Source of the DNA: Bacillota bacterium
GTDB lineage: Bacteria > Bacillota > Clostridia > Acetivibrionales > DSM-1351
Assembly (NCBI GenBank): GCA_023439045.1
Contig: JAEXOY010000006.1
Coordinates: forward strand, 62,001 to 126,000
DNA: 64,000 nucleotides
Direction: 5' to 3'
The translations under genes and the position numbers were made by a program. Every line of letters begins with the position of its first letter. Position 1 is the first letter of the stretch. Under the pieces are notes generated by a model that saw nothing but the letters and a program-made list of their open reading frames with translations, did not search any database and had not been told where the DNA came from. This document shows, in pieces, positions 1-8,306 of this stretch.

Positions 1-192
1 CAAAGCTTCTATAAGAGCGTAGGTTTACCTATAAGATTTAGTAATATTGAGATAGACACTATAGACAACTATGAAAAAATAGATACAAGACCATATATGA
101 ATGAAGACGAAATTTTAGACGGATATATTACACGTGGATATAGTGTATCTAATAAACAAAACATTAATACATCTACAAAAAAGGTCATATAA
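1..192 (+). CDS. C-terminal end of an unidentified protein (partial)
   Basis: An open frame runs in from the left edge without a start and stops with TAA at 190-192, giving the last 63 residues. The visible part is hydrophilic, contains the stretch NEDEILDGYITRGY, and ends in a Ser/Asn/Thr/Lys-rich tail. I do not recognise the family. A hairpin about 65 bases downstream is a plausible terminator for it. The frame has no internal stops and is in the orientation of the rest of the island, so it is probably a real gene cut by the window edge. Confidence 0.5.
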   Translation, partial: QSFYKSVGLPIRFSNIEIDTIDNYEKIDTRPYMNEDEILDGYITRGYSVSNKQNINTSTKKVI

Positions 193-257
193 TAATGATC
201 AAATATATAACTATATATAACCATATAACCAAGGGCTTAAAAGCCTCAAATTTTTAG

Positions 258-305
258 AAATCCCACGTAAAACCACATGATTCTTACGCGGGATTTCATG
301 TTTTC
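258..305 (+). terminator. Hairpin terminator after the partial gene
   Basis: A 13-base arm at 258-270 pairs with 284-296 with one G-T pair, around a 13-base loop. A T-rich stretch follows on the + strand. It lies between the partial gene on the left and the converging minus-strand acetyltransferase, so it may stop transcription from both sides. Confidence 0.6.
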
Positions 306-341
306 TTTGGTATTACAGCATATAAAAAAGTTGGGTCTATA

Positions 342-1010
342 TCAGTCAATTATTTGTGAATGACTATGGATATAAAATTCTTCATGCCTTGTATGATACT
401 CCTTAGGCATATATTCAAATAGTTTATCAAACTCTTCGGCATCGTGCTCATTTACACAATATACAGAACTTTCTTGATAAACCCAATCTTTACCTGAAAT
501 AGAGCCTTCTATCAATTCTAATACCAACAAGGCTGTAGGATATATATTATTCTCTAAATGCACACTATACTTGTGGCAACTCTTGAAACCGCTAGAAACA
601 TAATTACCTGGATTACCGTATATCACTATTGCACAATATCCCATCTCAAGCGCTTTTTTAAATGAAAAATTAAGTAATGCTTTTCCATAACCTTTTCGCT
701 GAAACTCTGGAAGTATACTGAGCGGACCAAAGGTTAGTATTTCTTTTTCTTCTCCATCACTACTCTTAAGCCATGATTTCGTATACATAATATTACCGAT
801 TATTCGGTTGTCTAGTTCTAAAACAAAATTTAATTCTGGAATAAAATCTTCATGTTTTCTCATGATATGTACTAAATAATGCTCATCGCAACCTGGGGCA
901 TGTAGGTTCCAAAAAGCTTTTCGCGTAAGTTCTTCAACTTCTCTGAAGTCTTCTATACGCTCGTTTCTAATAATATAATTCTGTTCTTTTTTTATTGTGT
1001 GTTTAACCAT
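342..1010 (-). CDS. GNAT family N-acetyltransferase
   Basis: This 222-residue protein carries a GNAT fold. The acetyl-CoA pyrophosphate-binding motif is QRKGYGK at residues 104-110, preceded by a beta-strand (ILTFGPLSILP), and a GNPGNYVSSGF segment lies further on. I start it at the ATG at 1010 rather than at the longer in-frame ATG at 1040, because GGAGG lies about 7 bases before the 1010 start. The acceptor substrate cannot be told from sequence. It is the only minus-strand acetyltransferase in the island and stands upstream of the HTH/DUF2975 pair, from which it is separated by about 85 bases. Confidence 0.85.
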   Translation of the reverse strand: MVKHTIKKEQNYIIRNERIEDFREVEELTRKAFWNLHAPGCDEHYLVHIMRKHEDFIPELNFVLELDNRIIGNIMYTKSWLKSSDGEEKEILTFGPLSILPEFQRKGYGKALLNFSFKKALEMGYCAIVIYGNPGNYVSSGFKSCHKYSVHLENNIYPTALLVLELIEGSISGKDWVYQESSVYCVNEHDAEEFDKLFEYMPKEYHTRHEEFYIHSHSQIID

Positions 1011-1095
1011 AATATCCTCCGCGCTTGTTATATAAGTCAAAAGTATAAGGAAATCATTGAATTTCTATTTTATACGGTTACATAAAATAGAAAAA

Positions 1096-1332
1096 TTACT
1101 CGTTATCTTCGTCTTCTTCCTCGTCTTCACCTTCCACGTATTCTAAAATATCTCCAGGTTGACATTGAAGGGCTCTACATATTGCGTTGAGAGTTGAAAA
1201 CCTTATTGCTTTTACCTTTTCAGTTTTAAGATTTGACAGATTAACAATTGATATACCTACTTGTTCTGATAAATGACTGAGTGATACTTTCCTATCTGCC
1301 ATCATACGGTCCAATCTTACAATTATTGACAT
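1096..1332 (-). CDS. Small Cro/C1-type HTH transcriptional regulator
   Basis: This 78-residue protein is almost entirely one helix-turn-helix domain of the Xre/Cro type (YozG-like): a short N-terminal strand, the HTH around residues 15-60 with the VSLSHLSEQVGISIVNLSNL recognition region, then an acidic tail of mostly Glu and Asp. It has an AGGAGA ribosome binding site. It sits 12 bases after the DUF2975 membrane protein gene in the same orientation, a pairing seen often in Firmicutes. The two are therefore likely co-transcribed and functionally linked, with the HTH protein probably controlling its own operon. Confidence 0.85.
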   Translation of the reverse strand: MSIIVRLDRMMADRKVSLSHLSEQVGISIVNLSNLKTEKVKAIRFSTLNAICRALQCQPGDILEYVEGEDEEEDEDNE

Positions 1333-1344
1333 AATATCAATCTC

Positions 1345-1950
1345 CTAAACAGTTTCATCGTATCTATGTTGCAGAAAACTACCGTACTTAAATATTCCAC
1401 TAAGTATAATCATCATAAACCCAGTTATTATTAGAACAAAGTTTACCATATAATTTGTACTTATATTTTGTATTTTAAATGTTTCTATAATTGTCCTTGC
1501 AACAATGACCTCAAATGCAGGGACTATAAATGAACTAAGCATTATTACATTACCAATAATTAATATCCTTTTGGCGTTTTCTTTTTCAAAAGGCTTATCC
1601 TCATCTACAGATTTCAGGATAAGAACTAACTGCTTAAGTATCGGGATTATTATCAAGGAAATCGAAGCTGCCATTATCATAATTGCCATATAAATATTTT
1701 TCATATTTGTACCCTGTAGTGCTGCATCATTAATATTGTAATTAATCAGTCCATCTAGAGAAAAACCAAGGTGCCCAATACTTTTCTCATCTAATACGAA
1801 ATGCGAATCAGATATAAATTTTATAACGATAGTGGCAATAAAACAACCACAGGCAATAATAATTGATGCCCAATAAAATACATTAATGACTATCCTTAGA
1901 TTGTGAGAATACCTTTTGATTTTTAACATTTTAGTTTTTTGGTTATTCAT
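1345..1950 (-). CDS. DUF2975 family four-helix membrane protein
   Basis: The 201-residue product has four predicted membrane segments (about residues 20-44, 86-108, 129-151 and 168-187). The cytoplasmic motif DKPFEKENAKR between helices two and three is typical of DUF2975 proteins. AGGAG precedes the ATG at suitable spacing. It is the first gene of a two-gene unit with the small HTH regulator. The molecular function of this family is not established; the pairing with an HTH protein suggests a membrane sensor or partner for the regulator, which is inference. Confidence 0.82.
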   Translation of the reverse strand: MNNQKTKMLKIKRYSHNLRIVINVFYWASIIIACGCFIATIVIKFISDSHFVLDEKSIGHLGFSLDGLINYNINDAALQGTNMKNIYMAIMIMAASISLIIIPILKQLVLILKSVDEDKPFEKENAKRILIIGNVIMLSSFIVPAFEVIVARTIIETFKIQNISTNYMVNFVLIITGFMMIILSGIFKYGSFLQHRYDETV

Positions 1951-2119
1951 ACATTTACTCCTAATATTTTACTTTTAATTAAATTATAGTTAAATATTTC
2001 ATTAAAGTCAATAAATATATAACGATAAACGTTAAATACTTTGGTTGCTGTCCAGAGAATATCGAATCAAGTGAAGAACTGCCATTGCCACACGTCCATT
2101 TATATAAATAATATAAAAA

Positions 2120-2149
2120 TTGTAAATAATGTATTTTTAATATTATAAT
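2120..2149 (+). promoter_or_regulatory. Sigma-A-type promoter of the GNAT gene at 2221
   Basis: TTGTAA at 2120-2125 and TATAAT at 2144-2149 are separated by 18 bases, about 70 bases ahead of the coding start. The sequence just after the -10 box (AGTGTTGATG) resembles that of the recurrent promoter module seen at 10114, 11365 and 24115. Confidence 0.55.
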
Positions 2150-2220
2150 AGTGTTGATGGTAATAAAAGACAAGTTAGATTTAGTGGATAGATATATTAA
2201 TAAGTCTGTGTGAGGTAATT

Positions 2221-2652
2221 ATGAATATAAGACTAATGACAATTGACGATTATCAAATGGTATATGATTTGTGGTCTAGGACACCAAATGTGGGATTAAA
2301 TGATATTGACGATTCTATAGAGGGAATAAGTAAGTACTTGAAAAGAAATCAAAACACTTGTTTCATTGCGGAAGAGAATACTCAGATAATAGGTGTAATA
2401 TTAAGTGGACACGATGGACGAAGAGGTTACATCCATCATATGGCAGTATCAGAAAGTAAGCAACGACAAGGAATTGGAGAAATGCTTTTGGATAAAGCGC
2501 TTCAAGCTCTGAAAAGTGAGGGTATACACAAGGCAGCTTTGGTTGTTTTTGAAAAAAACGTAAAGGGCAATTCCTTCTGGGAAAAGAATGGATTTATAGC
2601 GAGAGAAGATTTGATTTATCGAAATAGAGCTTTATCAGATTTAAAGAATTAA
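2221..2652 (+). CDS. GNAT family N-acetyltransferase
   Basis: This 143-residue protein is a single GNAT domain. The central strand IHHMAVSESKQRQGIGEMLL carries the (Q/R)xxGxG acetyl-CoA motif, and the C-terminal WEKNGF segment is the usual final strand-helix region. GAGGT precedes the ATG. The compact size resembles RimI-like and other small-molecule or peptide acetyltransferases, but the substrate is unknown. It stands alone as its own transcription unit. Confidence 0.88.
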   Translation: MNIRLMTIDDYQMVYDLWSRTPNVGLNDIDDSIEGISKYLKRNQNTCFIAEENTQIIGVILSGHDGRRGYIHHMAVSESKQRQGIGEMLLDKALQALKSEGIHKAALVVFEKNVKGNSFWEKNGFIAREDLIYRNRALSDLKN

Positions 2653-2864
2653 TAATAGACCTGTATTTTTATAATAACTATATTGGCAATGACCATATTT
2701 TTAAAATAAATATATTGGCTCGGTACAGCAATTTTAGATTTATTTAGTATAATTTTATAAATGAAATAATTCGATTTCAACTCAGATGGTAATGTAGGAG
2801 ATGATTTTTTTATATAATTTTATTAATGAAATTTTTGTAGTAATAGAGAAAGAGGGTACATAAA

Positions 2865-3599
2865 ATGGATAATTATGAAAAGCTAGCATATGAATATGAA
2901 GTGCTTAACTCAAGAGAGGATATCTATAGCCAAAAAGAGTTTTTCAGAAAAATAGTAAAGGAAAATCAAACAAAAACGTGCTTAGATTGTGCTTGTGGTC
3001 TTGGGTGGCACTTGGATATGCTGGATGAACTAGGTGTGAAATGCTATGGCTCTGACATTTCAGAAGATATGTTGAGTATTTGCAAAGAAAATTTAAAAGG
3101 TAGAGATATAACTTTAGAAGTTGGAGATTTTAAGGATCTGGAAACTGCTTGGAAGCAGAAGTTTGATATGATTTTATGCGTTACCAGTGCCATTAACCAT
3201 ATGCAGGATGATACAGAAATATTAAGGGCTATTGAGTCTATGCATGGTAGATTAACGGACAGTGGAGTACTAATAATTGCGACGGGAGTATCTGATGCGT
3301 TAATTATAAATAAGCCCAAATTAATTCCTGCTAAACTTTACTCAGATAAAGCTGTTTATTTTTTCTTGGAGTATGTTGAAGATAAAGTAGTATTTAATAT
3401 TTTTAATATCAGAAAAACGGAGGATTCATTTGAGCATTCTTTGAATTCAATGACCTTAAACCTGATAGGTAGGGAGAAATTAATGGCATGCTTATCAAAA
3501 GCAGGCTTTCACGATGCAGCTATATATGGTGACTTTGAATTTAGTAATTATGAAGAAGATAATATTAATAAAAGATTAATAGTTATCTCAAAGAAGTAA
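2865..3599 (+). CDS. Class I SAM-dependent methyltransferase
   Basis: This 244-residue protein has motif I (CLDCACGLGWHLDML, about residues 38-52) for SAM binding, the acidic post-I loop GSDISEDML, and the later FDMILCVTSAINHM segment corresponding to motifs II/III. The fold resembles the glycine/sarcosine or small-molecule methyltransferase group rather than an RNA or DNA enzyme, but the substrate is unknown. GAGGG precedes the start. Directly behind its stop codon, in the same reading frame, begins the headless PhzF fragment, so a deletion has brought the two together. Confidence 0.85.
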   Translation: MDNYEKLAYEYEVLNSREDIYSQKEFFRKIVKENQTKTCLDCACGLGWHLDMLDELGVKCYGSDISEDMLSICKENLKGRDITLEVGDFKDLETAWKQKFDMILCVTSAINHMQDDTEILRAIESMHGRLTDSGVLIIATGVSDALIINKPKLIPAKLYSDKAVYFFLEYVEDKVVFNIFNIRKTEDSFEHSLNSMTLNLIGREKLMACLSKAGFHDAAIYGDFEFSNYEEDNINKRLIVISKK

Positions 3600-3605
3600 A
3601 ACAAA

Positions 3606-3947
3606 GTGGTTCAAGATAAGGAGAAAGTTATTGGCATTTCAAAAAAGCATAGTGTCGTAGGTATACATATGTTTTATTACAATCAGCATAATGAAACAAC
3701 GGCATTTTGCAGAAATTTTGCGCCCTTATTTGGTATAGACGAGGAATCAGCTACCGGAACTTCAAATGCGGCATTAACTTTCTATTTGCATGAGAAGGGA
3801 CTAGTTGGAACAAATAGAGTAAATAGATTTATACAGGGTGAGACTTTAGGAAAACCATCAACTATTTGCAGTAGGGTTGATGGTAATAACGACATTTTCA
3901 TTGGTGGAAATGCCGTCATTTCTATTAGCGGAGAGTTCAGATTTTGA
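3606..3947 (+). pseudogene. PhzF-family protein, 5'-truncated remnant
   Basis: The 113-residue reading frame matches the C-terminal part of PhzF-like isomerases: the segment FAPLFGIDEESATGTSNAALTFYL is the conserved second-half active-site region with the Gly-Thr-Ser-Asn loop. PhzF proteins usually have about 260-300 residues with two similar halves and a catalytic Glu in the first half, which is missing here. Only a GTG is available as start and no good ribosome binding site is seen. It reads in the same frame as the upstream methyltransferase, separated by its stop codon, as expected for a deletion junction. Confidence 0.75.
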
Positions 3948-3956
3948 GATTCAGAT

Positions 3957-4050
3957 GATTAGCAAAGGCTTGATGTGGATTTAAGAAGATAATCAGATGC
4001 TTGATGTGGTACTATTACCCTGTATAGATAATCAGAGGCTTGATGTGGTA
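3957..4050 (+). repeat. Three imperfect copies of a 23-24 base direct repeat
   Basis: The unit GATAATCAGAGGCTTGATG plus TGGTA occurs at 4027-4050 and 3988-4011, with a diverged copy at 3957-3979. The copies are spaced by 31 and 39 bases. It fills the gap between the PhzF remnant and the acyltransferase-like gene. It may be a regulatory array or a simple slippage product; no protein is encoded. Confidence 0.7.
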
Positions 4051-4145
4051 TAGGAACTCCCGCAGAAGTTAATTAGTGATTACTTAGTTATGAATAATAT
4101 CGTCATTGTATTTTCTAATGCAAAATGATTATATAGGAGAAAAAT

Positions 4146-5354
4146 ATGGATAGACAGTATGTTCTTACTGAGAGGGCTCATTTTATGTGCCCCAATATGC
4201 ATTTTGGAATATTGTTTTCGATAAATAAGGAGTATGATAGGACAAATGTTAGAAATGTACTTAACCTCTTGTCGGAGGCACATCCTTTTTTGAAATGCCT
4301 TATTGCCAATGATAATAGAGGGAATCCTTATTATGAGTTTCAAGCACAATTAGAATTAGAATTCAATGAAATGAATTCGTTGCAGTCGCTGAGGGATGAT
4401 TATAGGAAAATATCTGAAGGTGGCTGGGATGTTTATTCAGAAGGGTTACTTAGAGTATTCACATATCCAAGGCAAAATGGTTTTGAAATGTTGTTTACCG
4501 CTCATCATTTACTTTGTGATGGAAGGGGTCTATTAGGTTTAGTAACATCATTTGCAAATTGCTATGTAAAAGGTACAGAACCAGTGTATAGAGAAGAATG
4601 CCTGATAAGATCTATAATGGATCTCCCAAAGGGTAGTGATTTGCCTTGGATTAGCAAGGTTATCATTAATTTTGCTAATAGGAAATGGAAGAAAGAAAAT
4701 CACAAGGTAGATTATAGCGATTATTTGAAATTTGAAAAGGAATATACTAATAAAAACAAGCTGGATATGAGCTTTGACACAGTAAACAGTAAAGAATTTA
4801 CAAATATAGTAGACTTGTGCCATAATAATGATATATCGCAAAATGATTATCTTATAGCAAAGATGATGCAGGATGAATCTATTAAAAAAGTAATTATTGC
4901 TGCTGATATTAGGAAATATTTAGCTAATTATAGAGAGGGCAGTCTTGGGAATTACTCCACTGCTTTTAGTGTTGTTTGTAATTCAAAATGGGATAACCTT
5001 ATTGACTTGGCTAAACAGGTGTCTAGAACTGTAAAACAACACATTAATTCACCTAAGAAGCTGATGCTTGTATTGGCTTGTTACTTAAGAATGACCCCTG
5101 AATTAATAGATGCAGTGGCTATTTCAACACTTGGTGATTTCAGCAGTAATGCAGGGAAGTTTGTAGGTAGCAAATTGTTTGGATATAAGGGTGGCTGCGG
5201 ATATAGTATAACTAATCTCGGCAAAATCGAAAGTGATACAATTGTGGAGGCAACATTTATACCACCAGCGTCACCTGCCAACAAAAAGACAGTAGGCGTT
5301 CTAACAGTCAATGGCAAGATGAATATGTGCACAATAACAGCAATTAATAATTGA
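4146..5354 (+). CDS. Free-standing condensation/acyltransferase-like protein
   Basis: This 402-residue protein has HHLLCDG at residues 120-126, the HHxxxDG motif of condensation domains, PapA-type acyltransferases and alcohol acetyltransferases. The N-terminal ERAHFM start and the later GNYSTAF segment fit this chloramphenicol-acetyltransferase-like fold. No carrier protein or adenylation domain is nearby, so it is probably a stand-alone acyltransferase using a CoA-linked donor. AGGAG precedes the ATG. The last 15 coding bases, including the stop, are repeated directly after the gene (5357-5371). Confidence 0.75.
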   Translation: MDRQYVLTERAHFMCPNMHFGILFSINKEYDRTNVRNVLNLLSEAHPFLKCLIANDNRGNPYYEFQAQLELEFNEMNSLQSLRDDYRKISEGGWDVYSEGLLRVFTYPRQNGFEMLFTAHHLLCDGRGLLGLVTSFANCYVKGTEPVYREECLIRSIMDLPKGSDLPWISKVIINFANRKWKKENHKVDYSDYLKFEKEYTNKNKLDMSFDTVNSKEFTNIVDLCHNNDISQNDYLIAKMMQDESIKKVIIAADIRKYLANYREGSLGNYSTAFSVVCNSKWDNLIDLAKQVSRTVKQHINSPKKLMLVLACYLRMTPELIDAVAISTLGDFSSNAGKFVGSKLFGYKGGCGYSITNLGKIESDTIVEATFIPPASPANKKTVGVLTVNGKMNMCTITAINN

Positions 5355-5356
5355 TT

Positions 5357-5443
5357 CAATTAATAATTGATACAGTCGGGGAGTTTATTGAGAAAGTGAT
5401 AGAAGTGTTAGCACCTTTGACAAAACAGCAGGTGATTGAATAA
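5357..5443 (+). pseudogene. Possible C-terminal gene remnant
   Basis: A frame without a start, opening inside the duplicated stop region of the previous gene, reads IDTVGEFIEKVIEVLAPLTK and a few more residues before TAA at 5441-5443. It looks like an amphipathic C-terminal helix of a lost protein rather than random sequence, but I cannot assign a family. The region to the next gene holds nothing else I recognise. Confidence 0.3.
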
Positions 5444-5538
5444 ATGGATATTGCTTGTACAATGATAGACGTTTTACCTTTTTATTAAATGTGCTTATGC
5501 AATAGAACAAAAAATATATGGAGAGTGAGGAAATATTT

Positions 5539-6051
5539 ATGATAAGAAAAGTATTAGTTTCATTTCTAATCATACTCGGAATATTTTTAATTGGCTGTGC
5601 AAGTAACGACGATACAAAGGCTGATTACACTTATACAGGTGAAAATGATTCTTGGAAAGTTGAGTATAATGTACATAAAGAGATTACTTTTTATAAGTCA
5701 GACGGCAAGTTAGAAAATGATATCTCAACTCGAACAAAACTAGTAGCAACTTATAAAAAAGATATTTCTGAATTATCTTTGGTTAAACATTTAAAAATTA
5801 GTTATGAAAGTAGTTATGGTAATGGAGAGTTCAATGGGTACTATACTGCTGATAACCCGCCAAAAACAAAAGTGTTTACATCTCAATCAAGCAGCAAATC
5901 AAGTTCAAATGCAAATAAGGAAGATAAAATACCTTTAGCTGATATTAAATACTTAAGCAAAGATAGCCTATTAGACATTGTAGACGAAAAAATTCTAGTG
6001 AACATATACCAAGATGGACAAAAGCAAACAATTGAATTGGCATTAAAGTAG
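5539..6051 (+). CDS. Small lipoprotein of unknown function
   Basis: The start is set at the ATG at 5539, eight bases after GAGG, giving 170 residues. The N-terminus is a lipoprotein signal (MIRKVLVSFLIILGIFLIGC), with the lipidated Cys in the lipobox LIGC. The mature part is hydrophilic, with a beta-rich first half and a Ser/Lys-rich linker (SQSSSKSSSNANKEDK). A decayed copy of its last 160 bases lies 4 kb downstream at 10176-10327, so a second copy once existed. Confidence 0.75.
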   Translation: MIRKVLVSFLIILGIFLIGCASNDDTKADYTYTGENDSWKVEYNVHKEITFYKSDGKLENDISTRTKLVATYKKDISELSLVKHLKISYESSYGNGEFNGYYTADNPPKTKVFTSQSSSKSSSNANKEDKIPLADIKYLSKDSLLDIVDEKILVNIYQDGQKQTIELALK

Positions 6052-6123
6052 AGTATTTAAAAGGTTGGTAATTGATTTACATATAATCAAATTCCCTAAT
6101 AATCAATAATAATGAGGTGACAT

Positions 6124-7029
6124 ATGAACGAGCAAATATATACCGAATGTCCTAAATATGAAACAGAATCATTTATACTAAGATTAGTTGATATGGATGA
6201 TGCTGAAGAGTTACTGGAATGTTATTCAGATAAATTGGCTGTTGACAAAATGAATGCAGATAATTGTACTAGCAATTTTTATTTTCAGACTGTAGAAGAG
6301 ATGAAAGAATGCATTTCTTTCTGGTTAGATTTATATAAAAAGCAATGTTTTGTACGCTTTTCAGTTATTGAAAAACAAACTCAAAATGCTGTGGGTACTA
6401 TAGAAATATTTGGAGGAGAATATGGGGTTCTCCGAATTGACCTTTGTACTAAATATGAGGAGCCTAAGTACATAGAGGAGTTAATACGTATAGCAATTTA
6501 TGACTTTGTGCGAGATTTTGAAATTCAAAACCTCGAAATTAAAGCAATCAATACTCCGGGTAGAATGCCATTACTAGAGAAGTATGGCTTTGTGCCATCT
6601 GCTACTTTTAGGCCTGGGTCAGGCTATTATGAAAGACGCTATATGCAATACTTTTTTAAAGAAAAAGGAATTGCTTACTGTGGTTTAGCCTGCTGTGTAT
6701 GCAGTGAGAATAAAAACTGTGCTGGATGTCGTAACGAAGGCTGCATAGAAAAAGATTGGTGTAAGTCATTTAATTGCTGCAAATCCAAGAAAATTGACGG
6801 GTGTTGGGAGTGCAAGGATTTTCCTTGTGATAACCCGATGTTCAAAAAAATACGAGTTATTGCATTTGCAAATTTCATTGCTGAATTTGGGGAAGACAAG
6901 TTAATAGAAGGTTTGAAGCAAAATGAGCAAAAGGGTATGTTATACCATTATACAGATAAATTAGTTGGAGATTACGACTTAGTGACAAATGAAGAGGAAC
7001 TAATAAAAATTTTGCAAAATGGAATTTGA
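6124..7029 (+). CDS. Fusion of a GNAT acetyltransferase and a Cys-rich DUF3795 domain
   Basis: Residues 1 to about 178 form a GNAT-like domain (ESFILRLVDMDDAEELL start, final LLEKYGFVPSATFR strand). Residues 182 to 290 are a DUF3795-type domain with 13 cysteines between 186 and 235, beginning GIAYCGLACCVC. DUF3795 is usually a stand-alone protein whose cysteine pattern suggests metal or cluster binding; its role is unknown. GAGGTGA precedes the ATG. The fusion suggests that the cysteine module recognises or controls the acetylation substrate, which is inference. The GNAT part lacks a clear RxxGxG loop and may be diverged. Confidence 0.75.
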   Translation: MNEQIYTECPKYETESFILRLVDMDDAEELLECYSDKLAVDKMNADNCTSNFYFQTVEEMKECISFWLDLYKKQCFVRFSVIEKQTQNAVGTIEIFGGEYGVLRIDLCTKYEEPKYIEELIRIAIYDFVRDFEIQNLEIKAINTPGRMPLLEKYGFVPSATFRPGSGYYERRYMQYFFKEKGIAYCGLACCVCSENKNCAGCRNEGCIEKDWCKSFNCCKSKKIDGCWECKDFPCDNPMFKKIRVIAFANFIAEFGEDKLIEGLKQNEQKGMLYHYTDKLVGDYDLVTNEEELIKILQNGI

Positions 7030-7077
7030 TAATTATTATATTTAAGTAAAATTTACTTAAATATTTAGGGGGTAAAA

Positions 7078-7764
7078 ATGAACAGTAAATTTGAATTTGA
7101 TTCAGAATATTGTAATGTGAAGTATTTAGAAAAAGAAAATGTAGTATTGCTTAGATGGAAGAAGTTTTGTAGCTTTGAGGATTATAGAAATCCAGCAACA
7201 TTTGCATTAGAATTATTAAAAGGTTATCCAAATAGTAATCTAGTTGTGGATGCTAGAAATGGTTTTGAAGATGTAAAGGAAGATGCAGAATGGGGATTCA
7301 ACGTATTATTACCCAATATGGCCAAGACAGACTGTAAATATGTAGTTTTTATTATGGATGGCAGTGAAAATGTTGATGATGAAATAGATATGTGGACAAA
7401 GGAATTTGGTAAATATTTTGCTGTAACAAGGGTAAACTCTTTTGAGGATGCTATTAATGCCTTACATAGTGAGATACTTTTACATGTAACCTACAAAGTA
7501 AAAAAGGGCACTAGGGAGAGGTTTATACAAAAGGTAAAAGAATGTGGTATTATAACAAGCTCAAAGCAAGAGCCAGGTAATCTTTATTATGAATATTATT
7601 TTCCTATTGAATGTGATGAAAGTATACTGTTAATAGAGTCTTGGACAAATGCTAAAGCAATAGAGTTACACATGAAGGCTGACCATTATAAGTTACTTAC
7701 TGAGCTGAAGAAAGAGTATGTGGAAGAAACACATATAAGGAAATTTTTTGTGGGTTGTCCTTAG
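7078..7764 (+). CDS. Two-domain protein: SpoIIAA/STAS-like N-terminus and antibiotic-biosynthesis-monooxygenase-like C-terminus
   Basis: Residues 1 to about 135 have the strand-helix pattern of STAS-like or SpoIIAA-like proteins (VVLLRWKKF, NLVVDARNGFED, CKYVVFIMDG). Residues 137-228 match the dimeric alpha/beta-barrel ABM fold (VTYKVKKGTRERFIQKVKE, then YYEYYFPIE, ILLIESWTNAKAIELH and HMKADHY). ABM domains act as small monooxygenases or quinol oxidases without cofactors. AGGGGG precedes the ATG. The combination is uncommon, and no partner gene is adjacent. Confidence 0.65.
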   Translation: MNSKFEFDSEYCNVKYLEKENVVLLRWKKFCSFEDYRNPATFALELLKGYPNSNLVVDARNGFEDVKEDAEWGFNVLLPNMAKTDCKYVVFIMDGSENVDDEIDMWTKEFGKYFAVTRVNSFEDAINALHSEILLHVTYKVKKGTRERFIQKVKECGIITSSKQEPGNLYYEYYFPIECDESILLIESWTNAKAIELHMKADHYKLLTELKKEYVEETHIRKFFVGCP

Positions 7765-7819
7765 CATCAAATTTTAATGGCATTATGTAGATAAATCTTT
7801 AGATAAGGAGACCTTGTTA

Positions 7820-7939
7820 ATGAAAGAATTTGTTAAGAATTTTAAATTAGAAACAAACAGACTAATCATTAGAAGGTTTAAATCAGAGGATTGGGTGATT
7901 AAAAAAATAATAATTGAATTCAGCTATATAATATGCTAA
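7820..7939 (+). pseudogene. GNAT acetyltransferase N-terminal remnant
   Basis: An ATG 10 bases after AAGGAG opens a 39-codon frame with LETNRLIIRRFKSEDW, the classic first strand of RimJ/RimL-type acetyltransferases. It then loses similarity and stops at 7937-7939. Everything after the first 25 residues is gone, replaced by the promoter and T-box leader of the downstream synthetase. Confidence 0.7.
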
Positions 7940-7942
7940 AAT
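7914..7942 (+). promoter_or_regulatory. Promoter of the T-box/metG unit
   Basis: TTGAAT at 7914-7919 and TAAAAT at 7937-7942 are separated by 17 bases, placing a transcript start near 7949, at the expected distance before stem I of the T-box leader. The promoter lies within the end of the GNAT remnant. Confidence 0.55.
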
Positions 7943-7949
7943 TAGGTAA

Positions 7950-8255
7950 TTTTATATTAAAGGCGTTGAAAAGAAGAGTAAGCAAGGAAAGCTTTTACAG
8001 AGAAGCCCAGTTTGATGAGAAGGGTGAAGTCGGGTCTTGCTGAATATGGTCTTGGAGCTGCGTACCGACCAAATTTAACTTGCAGGCTACGACGGGTGCA
8101 CCCGTAACAGTGCTAAGCTCTAAGTAGATCATTTCCTGCTCGCAGCTGACAAGGTCTATGCCGTGAGGTATAGGCAAATTTGGGGTGGTAACACGAAGTA
8201 GTATGTACTCTCGTCCCCGAAAATTATATTTTCGGAGAGGAGGGTTATTTTTTTA
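7950..8255 (+). promoter_or_regulatory. T-box riboswitch controlling a methionyl-tRNA synthetase
   Basis: The leader contains the conserved T-box element at about 8176-8196 (GGGGTGGTAACACG). A U follows UGG at 8189, which would pair with an A discriminator base. The rho-independent terminator at 8208-8253 has CCGAAAA/TTTTCGG core arms, an outer CTCTC/GAGAG extension and a T-run. The 5' part (AAGAAGAGTAAGC..., AGAGAAGC) fits stem I, and an AUG triplet at 8046-8048 in the 3' side of stem I is the likely specifier, agreeing with the methionine enzyme behind it. Uncharged tRNA-Met binding would favour the antiterminator and switch the gene on. Confidence 0.88.
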
Positions 8256-8306
8256 CTTCGCATTAGTTATTACTTAAAAATCCAAATTTAGAAATGAGGT
8301 AGAAGT

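Noticed and set aside
7995..8177. 60-codon minus-strand frame over the T-box leader
   Set aside because: It is antisense to a structured leader whose conserved elements explain the sequence.
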